Shown piece after piece: positions 18,506 through 28,118 of a DNA stretch of 64,000 nucleotides (position 1 is its first letter; each line of letters begins with the position of its first letter). The position numbers were made by a program, and so were the translations under genes. The notes beneath the pieces are model-generated. The model searched no databases. It was not told the origin of the DNA and saw nothing but the letters and a program-made list of their open reading frames with translations. The stretch is taken from NCBI RefSeq assembly GCF_004341445.1, contig NZ_SLXV01000009.1:1-64000 (forward strand), given 5' to 3'. Origin of the DNA: Baia soyae. GTDB lineage: Bacteria; Bacillota; Bacilli; Thermoactinomycetales; Thermoactinomycetaceae.

Positions 18506-18627
18506 TGCATGGCATATATAATGTTTTGTTACTCCTATCGACGTCCTACATAACTTTCAGTATCATTCCAGAAAAACTTGCATAACGTAACAGTGTTATG
18601 TTACATTTTTGTCAGGAGGGGAATAGC

Positions 18628-19281
18628 ATGGATCAAGAGCTAATTTCTAAGAAAGACTTATTACACGAAGCCGATATCTCGTACGGACAACTTTATCGGT
18701 GGAAACGCAAGCAACTTATACCTGAAGAATGGTTTATACGTAAATCTACCTTTACTGGGCAAGAAACGTTTTTTCCTAGAGAAAAGATTTTAGAGCGAAT
18801 TGAAAAGATCAAGCAACATAAAGATGACCTCTCTTTAGACAACTTGGCACAGCTTTTTACAAAGAAAATAGACGAAGAGCCTCATTTTCAAAACATATCT
18901 TTGTCTCACTTACTTTCAAATGAAATGATCTCACAGGCAACCAGAGATCTCTGCCAGCTTGAGTTAACTAATGTAGATACCCTCCCATACTCACAAGCTT
19001 TTACGCTATTTGTGATCGAGGAGATCTTATCTTCTGGCTCTTGTTCGTTAGAAGAAGCAAAATTGATTCTAACATTGCTTCGTGATCAGGAAGAGAGCTT
19101 CATTCAGAAGCCTTATGTCCTTTTCGTAACTCGTAAGTTAGGCGTGGCTACCGCTATCTTGCTCCATCAACACGATGAAGTTCATTTTGACTCCGCTAGT
19201 AAGATCATCATGAATTTGTCTCTAGATGAGTTACAAGAACGATTTAAACAACAATTACTCACGCACGGAGGGATCTCATGA
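18628..19281 (+). CDS. yhbD: YhbD-like DUF4004 protein (MerR-like N-terminus)
   Basis: 217 residues from ATG 18628, preceded by AGGAGGGG. The N-terminus ISKKDLLHEADISYGQLYRWKRKQLIP resembles a MerR-type helix-turn-helix; the remainder is helical. In Bacillus subtilis yhbD precedes the bactofilin genes yhbE and yhbF; here it overlaps the bactofilin gene by 4 bp, which supports the assignment. Possibly a regulator or adaptor of the bactofilin. Confidence 0.75.
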   Translation: MDQELISKKDLLHEADISYGQLYRWKRKQLIPEEWFIRKSTFTGQETFFPREKILERIEKIKQHKDDLSLDNLAQLFTKKIDEEPHFQNISLSHLLSNEMISQATRDLCQLELTNVDTLPYSQAFTLFVIEEILSSGSCSLEEAKLILTLLRDQEESFIQKPYVLFVTRKLGVATAILLHQHDEVHFDSASKIIMNLSLDELQERFKQQLLTHGGIS

Positions 19282-19991
19282 ATACAGAACGAAAACCACG
19301 ATTATCCATTAATGGAGCGGCAACGGTTGATGGCGGAAGATATCGAGAAGTAAAAATTGCGGGGCAGGGTACAATCAATGAAGATTTAGATACCATCCAG
19401 TTAACAGTGAATGGTCACCTAGAGGGGCTCGGAGATATCGCCGCCGAATTGATGACGGTAAATGGAAGACTCGTCACACAAAGGGATTTGTCAGCCAAAA
19501 AGGCCCAAGTAAACGGACTCGTCAAAGTATGGGGTGACTTACAAGCTTCTAGGTTGCGAATCCATGGCGAAGTAGTCGGCAAGCAAAACCTAACAAGCGA
19601 ATCGATTCACATCTATGGCTCCCTAAAGCTAGACGGTGACTGCAATACGGATTCGTTTACAGGAAAAGCTCAGTTTCAAATCAATGGATTATTAAATGCA
19701 GATCAAATTGATATTGGTTTATACGGAGGTAGCTCTGCCAAGGAGATCGGCGGAGAAAAAATCATCATTAAGAAAGGTAGAAAATGGGATAAACTCCTTC
19801 CTTGGTTACAATCTGAACTGAAAGTGGAATGTATCGAAGGAGATTATATCGAACTAGAAAACACACAAGCTAAGATCGTCCGTGGAAAGCAGATTATCAT
19901 TGGGAAAGATTGCACCATTGATCGGATCGAATATCAGGACTCCTACACCGCTCACACCGATTCAAAAGTAGGAGAAGCTGTAAAAATATAG
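19278..19991 (+). CDS. Bactofilin-like polymer-forming protein
   Basis: 237 residues, a right-handed beta-helix of repeated short strands, as in bactofilins/DUF583 (VNGHLEGLGDI, VNGRLVTQRDL, VNGLVKVWGDL, IHGEVVGKQNL, IYGSLKLDGDC). Roughly every 18 residues returns to a 'V/I-x-G' turn. Bactofilins assemble nucleotide-free filaments at the membrane; the Bacillus relatives YhbE/YhbF affect flagellar function. Only one gene is present here instead of two, and it is longer than the typical ~120-150 residue bactofilin, as if the two were merged. A terminator follows. Confidence 0.78.
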   Translation: MNTERKPRLSINGAATVDGGRYREVKIAGQGTINEDLDTIQLTVNGHLEGLGDIAAELMTVNGRLVTQRDLSAKKAQVNGLVKVWGDLQASRLRIHGEVVGKQNLTSESIHIYGSLKLDGDCNTDSFTGKAQFQINGLLNADQIDIGLYGGSSAKEIGGEKIIIKKGRKWDKLLPWLQSELKVECIEGDYIELENTQAKIVRGKQIIIGKDCTIDRIEYQDSYTAHTDSKVGEAVKI

Positions 19992-20000
19992 CACATATTG

Positions 20001-20041
20001 AAGAAGAGTCTCATGTATCATCGAGGCTCTTCTTATTTTTT
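20001..20041 (+). terminator. Terminator after bactofilin gene
   Basis: AAGAAGAGTCTC / GAGGCTCTTCTT stem then ATTTTTTA. Confidence 0.85.
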
Positions 20042-20075
20042 ACATAAACAATCTCGCAATATGGAAAAATACTAC

Positions 20076-20104
20076 TTGACCAAATGTAGTTGCGCCTATA
20101 ATAT
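20076..20104 (+). promoter_or_regulatory. Promoter of marR-MFS operon
   Basis: TTGACC (20076-20081), then TATAAT (20097-20102, spacer 15) overlapping TAATAT (20099-20104, spacer 17). Confidence 0.6.
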
Positions 20105-20140
20105 ATTTAAACGAACTTAATCATTAGTGGTGGTGAATAG

Positions 20141-20154
20141 TTATATATATATAA
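20141..20154 (+). promoter_or_regulatory. Candidate MarR operator
   Basis: Perfect 14-bp palindrome TTATATATATATAA between the promoter and the TTG start of the marR gene. Simple AT alternation makes it a weak candidate. Confidence 0.3.
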
Positions 20155-20173
20155 TTAAATGGAGGTCGTAATA

Positions 20174-20605
20174 TTGAGCCATACGGAACTTCAACTGGAT
20201 CGGATTTTAAAGTCCCTCTCTGTCTTTATGGATAAGATTCGATCCGAGATGACCCATTTCAAAGATCTAAACCTGACGACCCCCCAATTTCACGTTCTGA
20301 AATACTTATTATCAAAGGGGCCTACGAAGGTGAAAGAGCTAGCCGAAAAAATGGATGTAAAGCCGAGTGCTATCACGGTTATGATCGACCGCTTAGTTCA
20401 AAATAATTACGTAGTACGTCATCATGACTCTACTGATCGGAGAGTGATTTATATAAGTGTAACGGATGATGGCAAGAGGGTCCTTCAAACGATTCGAAAA
20501 AGGCATAAAGCAACTATACAACGGTATTTAGTACATCTTGATAAACAAGAACTGGAAGCCTTTGCCGACACATTTGAAAAGCTCTCTGAACTTCCTACCC
20601 AATAA
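20174..20605 (+). CDS. MarR-family transcriptional regulator, probable efflux repressor
   Basis: 143 residues from TTG 20174; GGAGGT lies eight bases before it, whereas the upstream ATG at 20159 would have the ribosome site inside its own reading frame. Recognition helix region MDVKPSAITVMIDRLVQ and wing DSTDRRVIYISV. It sits 30 bp upstream of a drug exporter on the same strand, the usual layout of an autoregulated repressor with its efflux target. Confidence 0.88.
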   Translation: MSHTELQLDRILKSLSVFMDKIRSEMTHFKDLNLTTPQFHVLKYLLSKGPTKVKELAEKMDVKPSAITVMIDRLVQNNYVVRHHDSTDRRVIYISVTDDGKRVLQTIRKRHKATIQRYLVHLDKQELEAFADTFEKLSELPTQ

Positions 20606-20626
20606 AAATGACTACACATGAAATGA

Positions 20627-22270
<1,644 letters not shown>

Positions 22271-22282
22271 CAGATCAAAAAA

Positions 22283-22315
22283 AGTCAGCTTTCCAATAGG
22301 AAAGTTGGCTTTTTT
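22283..22315 (+). terminator. Terminator of MFS gene
   Basis: AGTCAGCTTTCC-AATA-GGAAAGTTGGCT followed by TTTTT. Confidence 0.9.
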
Positions 22316-22335
22316 CATATACTGTGAAACTAGAC

Positions 22336-22380
22336 ATAAAAAAGCAACCAGTTCCTCTTATTAAGGAATTGGTTGCTTCT
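22336..22380 (-). terminator. Terminator of RNA helicase gene
   Basis: AAGCAACCAATTCCT / AGGAACTGGTTGCTT on the minus strand followed by TTTTTTA; bidirectional potential. Confidence 0.85.
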
Positions 22381-22393
22381 GTTCAAACGAAGA

Positions 22394-24037
22394 CTATCTC
22401 GATTTCACTTTGCCACGATCAGATCCCCCGCGTTTGCCTCCGCCAGAGAACTTCCCGCCACCTTTACTACTACCTTTAAAGCCACCTTTGCCGCTTCCAC
22501 CCTTACTGCTACCGCCTCTGTAGCCACCCTTGTCGCCTTCACCACGAGAGCGATTCGATGAGGAAGAACGGCGATCCCCAGAAGGACCATCTGAGAAACT
22601 ACCGTCGTTATAGCTAAAGCGATTGCGATCGTTTCTTGGTTTACCACCAAATGAACGATCTCCACCGCCACGACGATCTCCACCACCACGACGGCCACCG
22701 CCACCACCACGACGCATTGAGTAATGATCATCGCTGATTTGGACTGGTGTTTTGTCTGGTTCTCTAGTTAGCAGTTTTAGAGCTGCTGATAGTAAGGTAA
22801 CCGAGTCGTTGGACTCTAAGAGAGCTTCTGCTGATTCAATATAAGAAGTAATCTCTTCCTCTTTCTCAGCAACCTCGAGCAAGCGTTGTACCGCTAATCT
22901 TTGTTGGCCTTCCACTACTTCATGAATGGTCGGAACCGACAAACGATTCATCTTACGCTTCGTTTGTTGTTCAATCATGCGAAGATGATCCATTTCACGG
23001 AAGCTAGCAAACGTAATGGCCATTCCTTCTTTACCAGCACGGCCCGTACGTCCGATTCGGTGAACATAGCTTTCTGAGTCTTGAGGGATATCGAAGTTAT
23101 ATACATGGGTAACACCCGAGATATCCAAACCACGTGCTGCTACGTCGGTGGCAACCATGATATCAATCGTTCCTTCTTTGAAACGACGAATCACTGTATC
23201 ACGACGTGCTTGAGAGAGATCCCCATGGATGCCTTCGGCGGAGTAGCCACGTTTGGTTAATCCCTCTGTAATTTCGTCTACACGCTTCTTAGTGCGTCCA
23301 AAGATAATCGCTAACTCTGGAGATTGAATATCAAGCAGATTACACAATGAATCAAACTTTTGTTTCGGTGCTAGTTCGATATAGTACTGCTCGATACTAG
23401 GCATGGTTACTTCTTTTGCTTTAATCTTGATCTCTACCGGATCAATCATAAATTTAGATGCCAAATTACGAATGCGTGGAGGCATCGTTGCAGAGAATAG
23501 AAGGGTCTGACGTTCAGATGGACATTCCGAAAGAATCGCCTCAATCTCTTCCACAAAACCCATTTGTAACATTTCATCTGCCTCGTCCAATACAACCATA
23601 GCTAGGTTTTGCAGACGAATTGTACGACGTCGCATATGGTCTTGCATACGACCTGGTGTAGCCACGATAATGTGTGGATGCTTCTTAAGAGAACGAATTT
23701 GACGATCGATCTCTTGACCACCGTAAATCGGCAGCGCACGCACTTTTTTCGATTGACCTACTCTGTTTAACTCTTCCGCTACTTGGATCGCCAACTCACG
23801 AGTAGGAGTCAGAATCAAGGCTTGTACATGCCCAGACTCAAGGTCCATTTTCTCTACGATTGGAATCCCAAATGCCGCAGTCTTCCCTGTTCCTGTCTGT
23901 GCTTGGCCTAAAACATCTCGCCCAGCGAGAGAGACTGGAATCGTTTCTGATTGGATAGGAGTTGCTTCTTCAAATCCCATCTGATGCACCGCTTGCAATA
24001 GCTCAGCACTAAGGCCGAGTTCACTAAATTTCGCCAA
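22394..24037 (-). CDS. cshA: DEAD-box ATP-dependent RNA helicase (CshA-like)
   Basis: 547 residues. Q motif, motif I AQTGTGKT (residue ~46), PTRELA, DEAD (~151), SAT, and motif [12 protein letters not shown] (~326). After a ~60-residue helical region, residues 440-547 form a Gly/Arg/Ser-rich basic tail ([28 protein letters not shown]), longer than in Bacillus CshA, giving non-specific RNA binding. Expected role: RNA unwinding in degradosome, ribosome assembly and cold adaptation. Confidence 0.92.
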   Translation of the reverse strand: MAKFSELGLSAELLQAVHQMGFEEATPIQSETIPVSLAGRDVLGQAQTGTGKTAAFGIPIVEKMDLESGHVQALILTPTRELAIQVAEELNRVGQSKKVRALPIYGGQEIDRQIRSLKKHPHIIVATPGRMQDHMRRRTIRLQNLAMVVLDEADEMLQMGFVEEIEAILSECPSERQTLLFSATMPPRIRNLASKFMIDPVEIKIKAKEVTMPSIEQYYIELAPKQKFDSLCNLLDIQSPELAIIFGRTKKRVDEITEGLTKRGYSAEGIHGDLSQARRDTVIRRFKEGTIDIMVATDVAARGLDISGVTHVYNFDIPQDSESYVHRIGRTGRAGKEGMAITFASFREMDHLRMIEQQTKRKMNRLSVPTIHEVVEGQQRLAVQRLLEVAEKEEEITSYIESAEALLESNDSVTLLSAALKLLTREPDKTPVQISDDHYSMRRGGGGGRRGGGDRRGGGDRSFGGKPRNDRNRFSYNDGSFSDGPSGDRRSSSSNRSRGEGDKGGYRGGSSKGGSGKGGFKGSSKGGGKFSGGGKRGGSDRGKVKSR

Positions 24038-24233
24038 GGATTAATAATCCCCTTTCACTTCCATATATTCATACGAGCTTATTAGTTTCTAGTTTTAGAT
24101 ATCGTCCCGATCTTATACTTCCTAGAAGCTAAGAAGTTGTATACAATGTATCATAATAACACAACTACAGTACTGAATGGAAAAGAAAGATGTAGAACTA
24201 CTTATTTTTTCCACAAATCAGAGCCCCACTACC

Positions 24234-25634
24234 TTATATTTTCTTACCAATATACTGCATTGGATCCATTGAAACCCCATTTATATGAATTTCAAAATGC
24301 AAATGCGGCCCCGTCGAATTCCCATCGCTTCCCATACTTGCTATGCGCTGACCTTTCTTCACCTGATCTCCTACTTTCACATGAATATCGCCAGCATACA
24401 TATGCGCATAGAGAGAAGAAAGCCCTTTTCCATGATCGATGATCAAATAATGCCCATATCCGCCTGGATCTGATTTTACAGATGTAACCTTTCCATCTAG
24501 CACACTATAAATAGGAGTTCCTTTTCGATTCGCAATATCAATCCCTTTATGCGATCTTCCCCAACGTGGGCCAAATCGAGATGTTACCGTTCCTTCACAC
24601 GGCCAGATCATCCCCACCGATGGTTGATTCTTACTCGTCTCCATCGAAGGATTCGCTGGACTCGTCTCTTTCGCTGCTTCAGTTCCATTTGAATTCGAAG
24701 TAATCTTCCAAACCTCTTGTTCATAAGCCCTTGCTTGATTCTCTACTCTTTCAACAAAAACCCAATTGGATTGAAGCGAATAGGCTGCACAGGTTAACGA
24801 ACCCCGATTCGGAGTATGCCTTGTTAACTCTTTCATACACTTATTTGAGTCACCCGCTTGATCCACCTTAACGCGTGCTTCTTTTAATCGATTTGCTAAC
24901 TCCTCAATCTCCTTCTTTTGAGCCTCTTCCTTAGATAAGGTTCCCTTTCCCCCATACTCCTTATACAATACAGGAATTTTTTTTACATAATTTTGGGTTT
25001 CCTTGAAGGGTGGAACTCCTTTATGTTTTTCCACATTTCCTTCGCCTGCATTATACGCGGCTAATGCTAATTCCAGATTCCCATTGTACTTTGTTAATAG
25101 ACGAGAGATCATCTCCGTACCCGCCATCACATTGGAAAGGGGATCGAGACAAGTTGTATCAGGATCGAGGTTAAAAGCTTTACAGTTTACCGGCATGAGC
25201 TGCATGAGACCGCGAGCTCCAGCAGATGATTTTGCTTTGGGATTCCAATTACTCTCCTGCTGGATAATGGCGCGAATGAGCGCTGGATCTACGGAGAATT
25301 TTTGAGCAGCTGATTCAATCTCCATCTCAAACTTACTGGCTCGTGGAAGCATCACTGCTTTCGCCTTAGGGAGGTTTTGATCTAAAGCGGCTAAAAAAGC
25401 CCAAGGAAGCTGATGTTGATCGGCGATTTCTTTATATAAAAGCATTAGAGCAGGATCAATTCCAAATGATTGGGCTGTTTCTGTTTCTTTCATTCGAGCG
25501 ATAACCGAATAGATGGTAACACTTGTAATCGTTACAAACGTGATGAAAGGAATTACGATGAGGGAGCAAATGATGATCCATTTCCATGATGGTTTCTTGA
25601 TCAAGGCGATTCGTCGATGGATACTACTTTCCAT
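24234..25634 (-). CDS. Membrane-anchored bifunctional SLT lytic transglycosylase / M23 peptidase (VirB1-like)
   Basis: 466 residues. One transmembrane helix at ~18-45; SLT domain at ~80-215 with catalytic Glu in QQESNWNPKA, GLMQLMP and AAYNAGEGNV; a Lys/Glu-rich coiled region ~225-260; M23/LytM domain at ~340-460 with zinc ligands in SHKGIDIAN and GPHLHFEIH. Such two-headed cell-wall hydrolases are the 'VirB1/TcpG/CwlT' component of Gram-positive conjugation machines, opening peptidoglycan for the channel. Start overlaps the preceding gene by 34 bp. Third gene of a three-gene unit with NTF2-like and VirB6-like proteins. Confidence 0.9.
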   Translation of the reverse strand: MESSIHRRIALIKKPSWKWIIICSLIVIPFITFVTITSVTIYSVIARMKETETAQSFGIDPALMLLYKEIADQHQLPWAFLAALDQNLPKAKAVMLPRASKFEMEIESAAQKFSVDPALIRAIIQQESNWNPKAKSSAGARGLMQLMPVNCKAFNLDPDTTCLDPLSNVMAGTEMISRLLTKYNGNLELALAAYNAGEGNVEKHKGVPPFKETQNYVKKIPVLYKEYGGKGTLSKEEAQKKEIEELANRLKEARVKVDQAGDSNKCMKELTRHTPNRGSLTCAAYSLQSNWVFVERVENQARAYEQEVWKITSNSNGTEAAKETSPANPSMETSKNQPSVGMIWPCEGTVTSRFGPRWGRSHKGIDIANRKGTPIYSVLDGKVTSVKSDPGGYGHYLIIDHGKGLSSLYAHMYAGDIHVKVGDQVKKGQRIASMGSDGNSTGPHLHFEIHINGVSMDPMQYIGKKI

Positions 25635-26170
25635 ATTCCTTCCACCTTTCTCACCTGAATCTGAACGATGCCTTCTACTTTCTCATCCCGAAGCACACCT
25701 GCAACTAAAAAACTCCAATGATCCGGACCCAAAGGGCGAATCGATACCACCTTGATCTTTTTCCAAGAGACAGGCTCGAGTGGTAAGTCTAAATTTCCAT
25801 GCATCGATTGGTAAACAGGTGTTGTTACCCATTCTGAAAGCTTCTTTAAGCGTTCTTCATTTGACTTCATTGGTTGATGAAGGATCGAAAAAACCTGGCC
25901 TGCTACTTTTCCAGCTTCTTTCTGCACATTGTGATCCTGACTCAAATCAATCACTACACCTAGTTCAAATGGAGAATCGATCAGAAGCTTGGACGCTGCT
26001 TTGGATTGTTCTTTTGAAGGAGCGGGAGCAGAAGTTTGTTGGTTTAACCACCAACCTCTCACCATAGCCGCGACACTGATTAATAGGATAAGAGCAGTTA
26101 GCACCAAGACAAAAGGAGCCCTTTTTGAAGCTCCTTTTTGTCGTTCACTCTTCATCCCGAGCTCATTCAT
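25601..26170 (-). CDS. Membrane-anchored NTF2-like protein, TcpC/VirB8-like
   Basis: 189 residues: a basic cytoplasmic N-terminus (~18 residues), one membrane helix (FVLVLTALILLISVAAMVRGWW), then a ~125-residue alpha+beta domain ending VQIQVRKVEGIWKVVSID, the closing strand pattern of NTF2-like VirB8/TcpC domains. Single NTF2 domain instead of the two found in TcpC. Overlaps its neighbours on both sides (8 and 34 bp), so it is translationally coupled in the cassette. Assignment rests on topology and context more than on sequence identity. Confidence 0.6.
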   Translation of the reverse strand: MNELGMKSERQKGASKRAPFVLVLTALILLISVAAMVRGWWLNQQTSAPAPSKEQSKAASKLLIDSPFELGVVIDLSQDHNVQKEAGKVAGQVFSILHQPMKSNEERLKKLSEWVTTPVYQSMHGNLDLPLEPVSWKKIKVVSIRPLGPDHWSFLVAGVLRDEKVEGIVQIQVRKVEGIWKVVSIDESP

Positions 26171-27917
26171 CTATACAACTCTGTGGAGGTGCCTCAGATA
26201 AAGAATCTTGCTTGCGAATGGCCCTTTTCTTTTTCCACTGCTTGATTCGAGCACCTATGCTGAAGCGTTTTTGGGCACTCCCTAAAGCAATGACAGAAGT
26301 TCCTTCACTAGTCATGAGAGATAGATTAATCTTCTCTTCTCTCGTACCACGATTCCAATAGGCTCGTACATTTTTCCAAAGAGTGATCCAATTTGGCTGC
26401 GAAATCTCAAGACCAACCAGACTTTGAAGTTGTACTTGGATCTCTTTCATGATCTTCCAAACAGCTAAAAAGCTAGCTAAAATCAGAACATTACGCATCA
26501 AGAAGGTTACTAGGTAAGAAAATTCACCATCATCTGTAATAGGAATTCCTTGGATTACAATAAACAAGGTAATCGCAATTCCCAAAAGGGCGGCAAATAA
26601 GACTCTCATGAAGAGTGCATATAAGATCTGCCACAACCATCTGGTCACATCACGTAAGCTTCTTCCCGGGATGGTAGAAAACACAACTGGTACTATTAAC
26701 AACAGCACCCTACCAATGGCCAAGAAAAACCAGTGGAGAAGCTTCCAGCTAAACAAGAATAATAAAACGGCAAAGCTGATCCCTACTAACAAGATAAAAA
26801 AGCTGTATCCGAAGCGCTTCATAACCCCTGCGCTCGTCACCATTTTAAATTCCTCGGACTGGGCAATCCCTTTTTCAACATCTACATATTTCGTACCCGT
26901 CTGTTGATTGGTATCTTCGTTATAGCCTGTAAACCATTCTTTTCGTTTGGAATCAACATCTCCGCCATAACTAAACAACTGTCCTATATTTTTCTGACCC
27001 GCTTCTACTGACCCAAACTGAAGGACGAGATACGGTTTGTAATAAAATTCAGCCCATAAGGCAGAGGAGACTTTTTGAATCGCATCTCTCTTCGTCTTTT
27101 CTACTTGTTCCTTTGTCGGCTTTGAGGCACTTTTGTCTTTCTCTGGAGTGAGGGACAAGAAGCCAGCTAATGTATAATCACTCGCTTTACCTGTAATATT
27201 ACTTACTTGAGATACAACCGTTGGAATCTGAGTGAAAAAGTAAGAAGCACACGTCAAAATGAGTAGGTTTCGAAAGAGTAACGACACTCCTTCTTGATTA
27301 CGACGACGAAGAAACTTCCATAATGCTACTAGGACCACGAGACCTACTAACCACGGAAAAAGTCCTCCCCATAAGAAGGAATCAGATTTGCCCAATACAT
27401 CCTTCATCGAACCCGTCATATTCGTCATAAGCTCTAATCGATAGCTAAACGTTAATATATAGATAACGGCATAGATGAAGATCGTATATCCGTACCAGAC
27501 TAAATTGAGAAAAAAAGTGAAGCCCTGTTGGAATCCTTCTTGAAACAAGCTACTTGTATCACTAGCACTTACTTTTTTTCCTATGTAGTCGAATTTGAAA
27601 TACGTGGACGGACATTCTGCAAATTCACCCGTAGGTTCCTTACAAACATTGGGAATATTCGTCGAAGGGGTTGGTGTTGATATTGATGCACCTGGAGTTG
27701 TTTGGGTTGTTGTTGGTGGTTGATTTGTTGGAGTTGCTGGGGTCGTCGAACTCGCTGGAGTTGATGGACTCGTTGGAGTTGATGGACTCGTTGGAGTCAC
27801 CGGCTTGTCCGTCTGTGCAAAACCATACCCTACATCCAAAAAAGAAACTGCAAATAACATCAAAATCGGGAGAAGTAAGAGGATTCCCAAACCTACGAAC
27901 TTTCGTTTTTGCTTCAC
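26163..27917 (-). CDS. Polytopic membrane protein, VirB6/TcpH/ConG-like conjugation channel component
   Basis: 584 residues from GTG 27917 (AGAGGTG five bases upstream). Signal-like first helix, then a Pro/Thr/Ser-rich extracellular linker (residues 38-90, repeated TPTSPS), and about seven further membrane helices including LVWYGYTIFIYAVIYILTF, LFPWLVGLVVLVALW and FAALLGIAITLFIVI. A central ~110-residue soluble loop (GLSL... YGGDVDSKRKEWFTGYN) and basic tail are typical of Gram-positive VirB6-like proteins. First gene of a three-gene operon; no VirB4, VirD4 or relaxase is near. Confidence 0.65.
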   Translation of the reverse strand: MKQKRKFVGLGILLLLPILMLFAVSFLDVGYGFAQTDKPVTPTSPSTPTSPSTPASSTTPATPTNQPPTTTQTTPGASISTPTPSTNIPNVCKEPTGEFAECPSTYFKFDYIGKKVSASDTSSLFQEGFQQGFTFFLNLVWYGYTIFIYAVIYILTFSYRLELMTNMTGSMKDVLGKSDSFLWGGLFPWLVGLVVLVALWKFLRRRNQEGVSLLFRNLLILTCASYFFTQIPTVVSQVSNITGKASDYTLAGFLSLTPEKDKSASKPTKEQVEKTKRDAIQKVSSALWAEFYYKPYLVLQFGSVEAGQKNIGQLFSYGGDVDSKRKEWFTGYNEDTNQQTGTKYVDVEKGIAQSEEFKMVTSAGVMKRFGYSFFILLVGISFAVLLFLFSWKLLHWFFLAIGRVLLLIVPVVFSTIPGRSLRDVTRWLWQILYALFMRVLFAALLGIAITLFIVIQGIPITDDGEFSYLVTFLMRNVLILASFLAVWKIMKEIQVQLQSLVGLEISQPNWITLWKNVRAYWNRGTREEKINLSLMTSEGTSVIALGSAQKRFSIGARIKQWKKKRAIRKQDSLSEAPPQSCIDE

Positions 27918-28061
27918 TGGATCACCTCTCAGATACTTCGAACTATCTTATTCATGTAAATACTATGATTAAAATAGGAACCATAAACACTTGTACGAAT
28001 TGGAGATATTTTTACAATATCACTAAAGAAATGGAAAAAAAAGAGTCGAAAATGGGAAAAT

Positions 28062-28092
28062 AAAAAAACACTGCTTGTAAACAGTGCTTTTT
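28062..28092 (-). terminator. Terminator of helD
   Basis: AGCACTG-TTTACAAG-CAGTGTT followed by TTTTT on the minus strand. Confidence 0.75.
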
Positions 28093-28118
28093 TATCATTT
28101 CGTACCATTTTATTCCAT

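Noticed and set aside
22405-22731. 108-residue Val/Ala-rich frame inside the RNA helicase gene
   Set aside because: Frame-shifted reading of the Gly/Arg-rich tail; compositional artefact.
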